Under the pieces are notes generated by a model. The model did no database searches. It saw nothing but the letters and a program-made list of their open reading frames with translations, and was not told the DNA's origin. The translations under genes and the position numbers were made by a program. Below, piece after piece: positions 60,792 through 64,000 of a stretch of DNA of 64,000 nt. Source of the DNA: Roseburia porci (GTDB taxonomy: Bacteria; Bacillota; Clostridia; Lachnospirales; Lachnospiraceae); contig NZ_VUNI01000015.1 in assembly GCF_009695765.1 (NCBI RefSeq), positions 1 through 64,000 on the forward strand, in the 5' to 3' direction. Positions within the stretch are counted from its first letter, which is position 1; each line of letters starts with the position of its first letter.

Positions 60792-61265
60792 ATGAAATTA
60801 CTGATCAAACAAAGAGTTTTTTCATGGACCGATTCTTATGACATATATGACGAATCCGGCAATGCAAAGTATTTTGTGAAAGCAGAATTCCTTACATTAG
60901 GACACCGGCTGCATGTATATGATCAGGCGGGGAATGAACTGGGATTGATCAAAGAAAAGGTGTTTTCCCTGCTTCCGGTGTTTGAGATTGAGCAGCATGG
61001 ACAGCTGAAGGGAAGCATCCAGAAACGATTTACATTTTTTAAGCCAAAGTATGAGATTGATTACAATGGCTGGCGTGTGGAAGGGGATTTCATGGGATGG
61101 GAATATGATGTATATAGCGGATGCAGTTCGATCGTACATATTTCAAAAGAGCTTCTGCACTGGGGCGATACCTATGCGATCAATATCAGCAATTCCGCAG
61201 ATGAACTGGATGCACTTATGCTGGTGATCGCAATTGATGCAGCGAACTGCTCAGATGGAAATTAG
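60792..61265 (+). CDS. LURP-one-related / scramblase-like protein
   Basis: A 157-residue beta-rich protein: KLLIKQRVFSWTDSYDIYDE, LGHRLHVYDQAGNELGLIKEK, FEIEQHGQLKGSIQKRF, YEIDYNGWRVEGDFMGWEYD. This is the LOR (tubby/scramblase-like) fold found in many Firmicutes, with no defined bacterial function. The start at 60792 follows AAGGAGGCTCACCAT. It lies 16 bp before a small conserved gene. Confidence 0.82.
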   Translation: MKLLIKQRVFSWTDSYDIYDESGNAKYFVKAEFLTLGHRLHVYDQAGNELGLIKEKVFSLLPVFEIEQHGQLKGSIQKRFTFFKPKYEIDYNGWRVEGDFMGWEYDVYSGCSSIVHISKELLHWGDTYAINISNSADELDALMLVIAIDAANCSDGN

Positions 61266-61281
61266 AAAGAAAGGTGTAATT

Positions 61282-61521
61282 ATGGCAGGATATTTAATTA
61301 AGGATACAACAAAAGAAGAAAGAGAACAGATTGTAGCAGAGTCACTTGGAAATATTGAGGCGAATTGTGATGGATGCATGCGTGGACTTGCAGACATGTA
61401 TCAGGATTATATTGATGGCAAAAAGGAACTGCGCGAGATCAATATGGAATTCAATACAAGATTTGTAAAAAGCGGTGATGATATGCCGGGAAGACACAGC
61501 TGTGCAATGTATGGAGAATAG
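61282..61521 (+). CDS. small conserved protein of unknown function (CDGC motif)
   Basis: A 79-residue protein: KDTTKEEREQIVAESLGNIE, then CDGCMRGLADMYQDYIDGKK and a final RHSCAMYGE. Three Cys and a helical pattern are visible, but I recognise no family. The start at 61282 follows AAAGGTGTAATT. It is 4 bp from the MYG1-type gene and probably co-transcribed with it. Confidence 0.7.
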   Translation: MAGYLIKDTTKEEREQIVAESLGNIEANCDGCMRGLADMYQDYIDGKKELREINMEFNTRFVKSGDDMPGRHSCAMYGE

Positions 61522-61525
61522 AAAG

Positions 61526-62758
61526 ATGAACGTATTATTATCACAGATTATGGAACCGCAGGCTGCAGCATTTACGCATGGGGGAAAATTTCATGCCGAT
61601 GATGTATTCTCTGCGGCTTTATTGCGCTATTTTAATCCTGATATCACCATTGAGCGCGGAAACCGTGTGCCGGAGGAGTATGAGGGAATCGTATTTGACA
61701 TTGGAAGAGGCAGATATGACCATCATCAGAGGGACAGCCGCATCCGGGAAAACGGAGTGCCATATGCGGCATTCGGACTGCTCTGGGAGGGACTTGGAGC
61801 TGAGATACTTGGAGAAGAGCTTGCATTGAAGTTCGATGAAGATTTTGTGCAGCCGCTGGATCTCAACGATAATACCGGAGAAAAAAATGAGCTTGCGACT
61901 ATGATCGGGCATTTTAATCCGGTGTGGGATGACCATCGGGGAAGCGATGAGGGATTCTTCCAGGCGGTTCAGGTTGCAGGCATGATCCTTAAGAACAAAT
62001 TTGACCGGTATCTTGGAAAAGCCAGAGCAGACCAGCAGACGGAAGTGATTCTCGCAGAGCATGAGAAGGCGGTTCATTCCGGAAATATTGCACCGGAGGA
62101 TGCACGAATCTTAGTGCTTCCGGACTTTGTTCCGTGTCAGAAACGGCTTGAGGAAACGGATATTGCATTTATCGTTTTCCCATCGAACCGTGGTGGATAT
62201 TGTATACAACCGTTGAAAAAGAAGCAGTCCATGAATTATAAATGCAGTTTCCCTGAGGAATGGCTGGGGCTGGAAAATGAAGAACTTGCGGCAGCAAGCG
62301 GACTGCAGAGTGCCACATTTTGTCATAAAGGTGGTTTTCTGATGTCTGTGGGAGATCTCGAGGATGCTGTGAAAGCCTGCAGAATCAGTCTTTTACAATA
62401 TAAAGACCAGCCGGTGATCGTGAAACTAGGTGAGGATTCCGGGGCCGATGAGCTGTTACTTCAGATTCCGGGAATGGAAAATGCACAGGTGGTTCCAATG
62501 CCGCTTTTTTCAGCTCCGGAGCTTGAAATGCAGGGAAACTATGGCGAAATAGTCATGGAGAAGCCGCAGTGGAAACAGCTGGTCAAAGAGTATGTCAGAG
62601 AAATACTGCGTTTTCGTCCGGAAGCAGTATTTGTGAATGGAGAACTTCTGGAAACTTATCCGGTTGTGCATGCGCTCCGTAAAAAGCACATTCCGGTTCT
62701 GACGATTTCAAAACAGAATGGAAAATCTGTGATTGTAAGAATTCCGGCCGGTTCGTAA
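61526..62758 (+). CDS. MYG1/UPF0160-family exonuclease-like protein with C-terminal extension
   Basis: A 410-residue protein. Residues about 1-300 are a MYG1-type DHH-like phosphoesterase: THGGKFHADDVFSAALLRYF, YDHHQRDSR, GEKNELATMIGHFNP and FCHKGGFL. Metal-binding His/Asp motifs are intact; the mitochondrial relative is a 3'-5' RNA exonuclease. Residues about 300-410 form an additional domain (ISLLQYKDQPVIVKLGEDSG ... EAVFVNGELLETYPVVHALRK) that I do not recognise. Start at 61526, 9 nt after GGAG. Confidence 0.88.
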   Translation: MNVLLSQIMEPQAAAFTHGGKFHADDVFSAALLRYFNPDITIERGNRVPEEYEGIVFDIGRGRYDHHQRDSRIRENGVPYAAFGLLWEGLGAEILGEELALKFDEDFVQPLDLNDNTGEKNELATMIGHFNPVWDDHRGSDEGFFQAVQVAGMILKNKFDRYLGKARADQQTEVILAEHEKAVHSGNIAPEDARILVLPDFVPCQKRLEETDIAFIVFPSNRGGYCIQPLKKKQSMNYKCSFPEEWLGLENEELAAASGLQSATFCHKGGFLMSVGDLEDAVKACRISLLQYKDQPVIVKLGEDSGADELLLQIPGMENAQVVPMPLFSAPELEMQGNYGEIVMEKPQWKQLVKEYVREILRFRPEAVFVNGELLETYPVVHALRKKHIPVLTISKQNGKSVIVRIPAGS

Positions 62759-62884
62759 ATGATAGAAAATTTTCGCTTAATATAAGAAATATATTCATAA
62801 AATCCAGAAAGTTGGGGTGACGATACGAAACGAATGTGGTAAAATAGTCCTATTAACAGTTCCTTGTATTCTGAGGAGAAGAGA

Positions 62885-64000
62885 ATGACTAAAATGGACA
62901 AGAAATATCGTATTCGTATTGAAAAATGTTTTTCCTATCAGACGGTGCTTCTCATTGCACTTGGTATTGTGATCAATGTGATTTTTCCAAGGCTTATGAT
63001 AGCGTGCAGTGCACCGCTGTATCTGGATAATATCGGAAGTATTTTAGTTGCAGCATTGGGAGGCGCTGTTCCAGGAATGCTTACCGCATTTATATCAAAC
63101 TATCTGGGGTATTTTGGGGAACCGTCTGCAATTATGTTCGGTTTGCTGACAGTTGCCATGGCAGGGATCGCTGCAGAATTTTCGGAAAGAGGGATGCTTC
63201 GCAGGATAAAAGGCTATCTGCTATTGCTGGTAACGCTTGTAGTGGTTGGCGGCGCGGGCGGATCGGTATTAGGATGGTATCTGTATGGAAAGACCGTGGG
63301 AGGAACCATTGCCGCACCATATGTTTTCTGGCTCTGCGATCATGGAATGTCCGGGTTTGCGGCACAGTTTACGGGAGACCTGATTCTGGATGTGACAGAC
63401 AAGGCAATTACACTTTTGGCGGTCGGAATATTCCTGCATTTTTATTCTCCCAAATGGAGAGACCTGTTTCCAATCAGTTATATTTATGCCTGCTCGGATA
63501 AAGAACTCGAAGAGACGCATGAAAGCATGAAGGTTCCATATGAGGGATGTTCGGTATATATGAAGATCATCCGGATTATTGTTGTTTCATTGATCATACT
63601 TTCGTTATTTGTAACTTCGTTTGCAACTTACGAGTTTTATCATCAGGTTTATGCAGTGAACCACAACGTATTTGAGTTGTTTACATATGTAGTCCAGACA
63701 ATAGGGCTCGAGTTTGCAATCATTATGCTGGTGTTGGTGGTAGCAGGATGGAGTCTTTATAAGACGCTCAAAAAGCCGATCGATGGCATTATCTGCCAGA
63801 TTGTAGCGTTTGGAAAGACGGATCCTGAGAAATGGCTGCAGTCGGAGGCCTGGAAGAATCGTTACCGTGTCCGCACTGGTGACGAAGTACAGGTGCTTTA
63901 TGATTCTGCATGTCAATCGGAAGCAACGATTGCACAAAAAGTAATGAGTATACGAGAAGATGAGAGTATTCTCAGAAATTTGTCAGAAACAGATCAGATG
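62885..64000 (+). CDS. membrane sensor / signalling protein, N-terminal part (runs off the window)
   Basis: The open frame covers 372 codons up to the window edge. An N-terminal integral membrane domain of about six segments (SYQTVLLIALGIVINVIFPR, IGSILVAALGGAVPGMLTAF, CDHGMSGFAAQFTGD) resembles ECF-type vitamin-transporter S components or MASE-like sensors; then a TM pair around residues 220-300 and a HAMP-like linker (LYKTLKKPIDGII). The final visible part (SIREDESILRNLSETDQM) suggests a coiled lead-in to a cytoplasmic output domain not included. Probably a phosphatase (SpoIIE-like) or nucleotide cyclase; undetermined. Start after GAGGAGAAGAG. Confidence 0.8.
   Translation, partial: MTKMDKKYRIRIEKCFSYQTVLLIALGIVINVIFPRLMIACSAPLYLDNIGSILVAALGGAVPGMLTAFISNYLGYFGEPSAIMFGLLTVAMAGIAAEFSERGMLRRIKGYLLLLVTLVVVGGAGGSVLGWYLYGKTVGGTIAAPYVFWLCDHGMSGFAAQFTGDLILDVTDKAITLLAVGIFLHFYSPKWRDLFPISYIYACSDKELEETHESMKVPYEGCSVYMKIIRIIVVSLIILSLFVTSFATYEFYHQVYAVNHNVFELFTYVVQTIGLEFAIIMLVLVVAGWSLYKTLKKPIDGIICQIVAFGKTDPEKWLQSEAWKNRYRVRTGDEVQVLYDSACQSEATIAQKVMSIREDESILRNLSETDQM

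Noticed and set aside
1-64000. CRISPR arrays, rRNA or tRNA genes, replication or phage attachment sites
   Set aside because: I looked for regular short repeats with spacers, tRNA-like cloverleaf signals and rRNA segments and saw none; all repeats found are dispersed palindromes or IS ends.

Overview
The window looks like chromosomal DNA of a Lachnospiraceae-type Clostridia (Firmicutes), probably a gut anaerobe. The grounds are moderate-to-low GC, strong AGGAGG-type ribosome binding sites, anaerobic oxidative-stress proteins (rubrerythrin, desulfoferrodoxin, rubredoxin), many ABC/MATE/NSS transporters, a TnpV protein and IS256- and IS4-type elements. The genus cannot be settled from sequence reading alone.

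1-12.8 kb: a MATE exporter, a small EGVYLASG-type protein of unknown role, and a divergent MerR regulator / aldo-keto reductase pair. The reductase gene is cut in two by a ~9.1 kb insertion (2990-12109) with 19/21-matching terminal inverted repeats and a 6-bp target duplication. Inside are TnpV, a DUF1016/YhcG nuclease remnant, an IS4-type element, a class M-like sirtuin, and an oxidative-stress cluster: Bcp peroxiredoxin, YaaA, a PerR-like Fur regulator, a flavin reductase-rubredoxin-rubrerythrin fusion, a decayed lactate dehydrogenase, desulfoferrodoxin, rubredoxin and bacteriohemerythrin.

12.8-32.2 kb: a broken TetR gene, a sucrose module (LacI regulator, GH32 hydrolase, fructokinase), an acyltransferase followed by an HTH-AbrB regulator, a histidine phosphatase broken by an amber codon, an IS256 element, a chemotaxis receptor, a MetE-like methyltransferase, an unusual peptide deformylase, an NSS transporter, endonuclease IV, an AbiE toxin-antitoxin locus whose toxin is wrecked, and an ABC exporter whose permease appears internally deleted.

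32.2-38.3 kb: a cobalamin riboswitch with a visible terminator platform precedes a surface lipoprotein with a CbiK cobaltochelatase domain and a BtuF/BtuC/BtuD-like corrinoid (or metal-tetrapyrrole) importer.

38.6-59.8 kb: the most interesting stretch. Three MerR-type promoters with 19-bp spacers (39505, 51823, 58471), each followed by an early terminator, control or precede what reads as one catabolic regulon: a PotABC-like importer with three paralogous binding lipoproteins, a PII protein lacking Tyr51, two YtcJ/NfdA-like amidohydrolases, an iron alcohol dehydrogenase, a MerR/GyrI-like regulator, a multi-subunit FAD/Fe-S amine-oxidase-like complex, two ornithine-cyclodeaminase paralogues and an MFS transporter. 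I infer uptake and oxidation of an amine or N-acyl-amine; the substrate is unknown.

59.8-64 kb: a RelB/RelE-type pair, a LURP-one-like protein, an unknown small protein, a MYG1 protein with a C-terminal extension, and the start of a membrane sensor that runs off the window. Two families of dispersed palindromic intergenic repeats (A: 14527, 38333, 51905; B: 14338, 55749) plus a single hairpin element (24961) punctuate the window.
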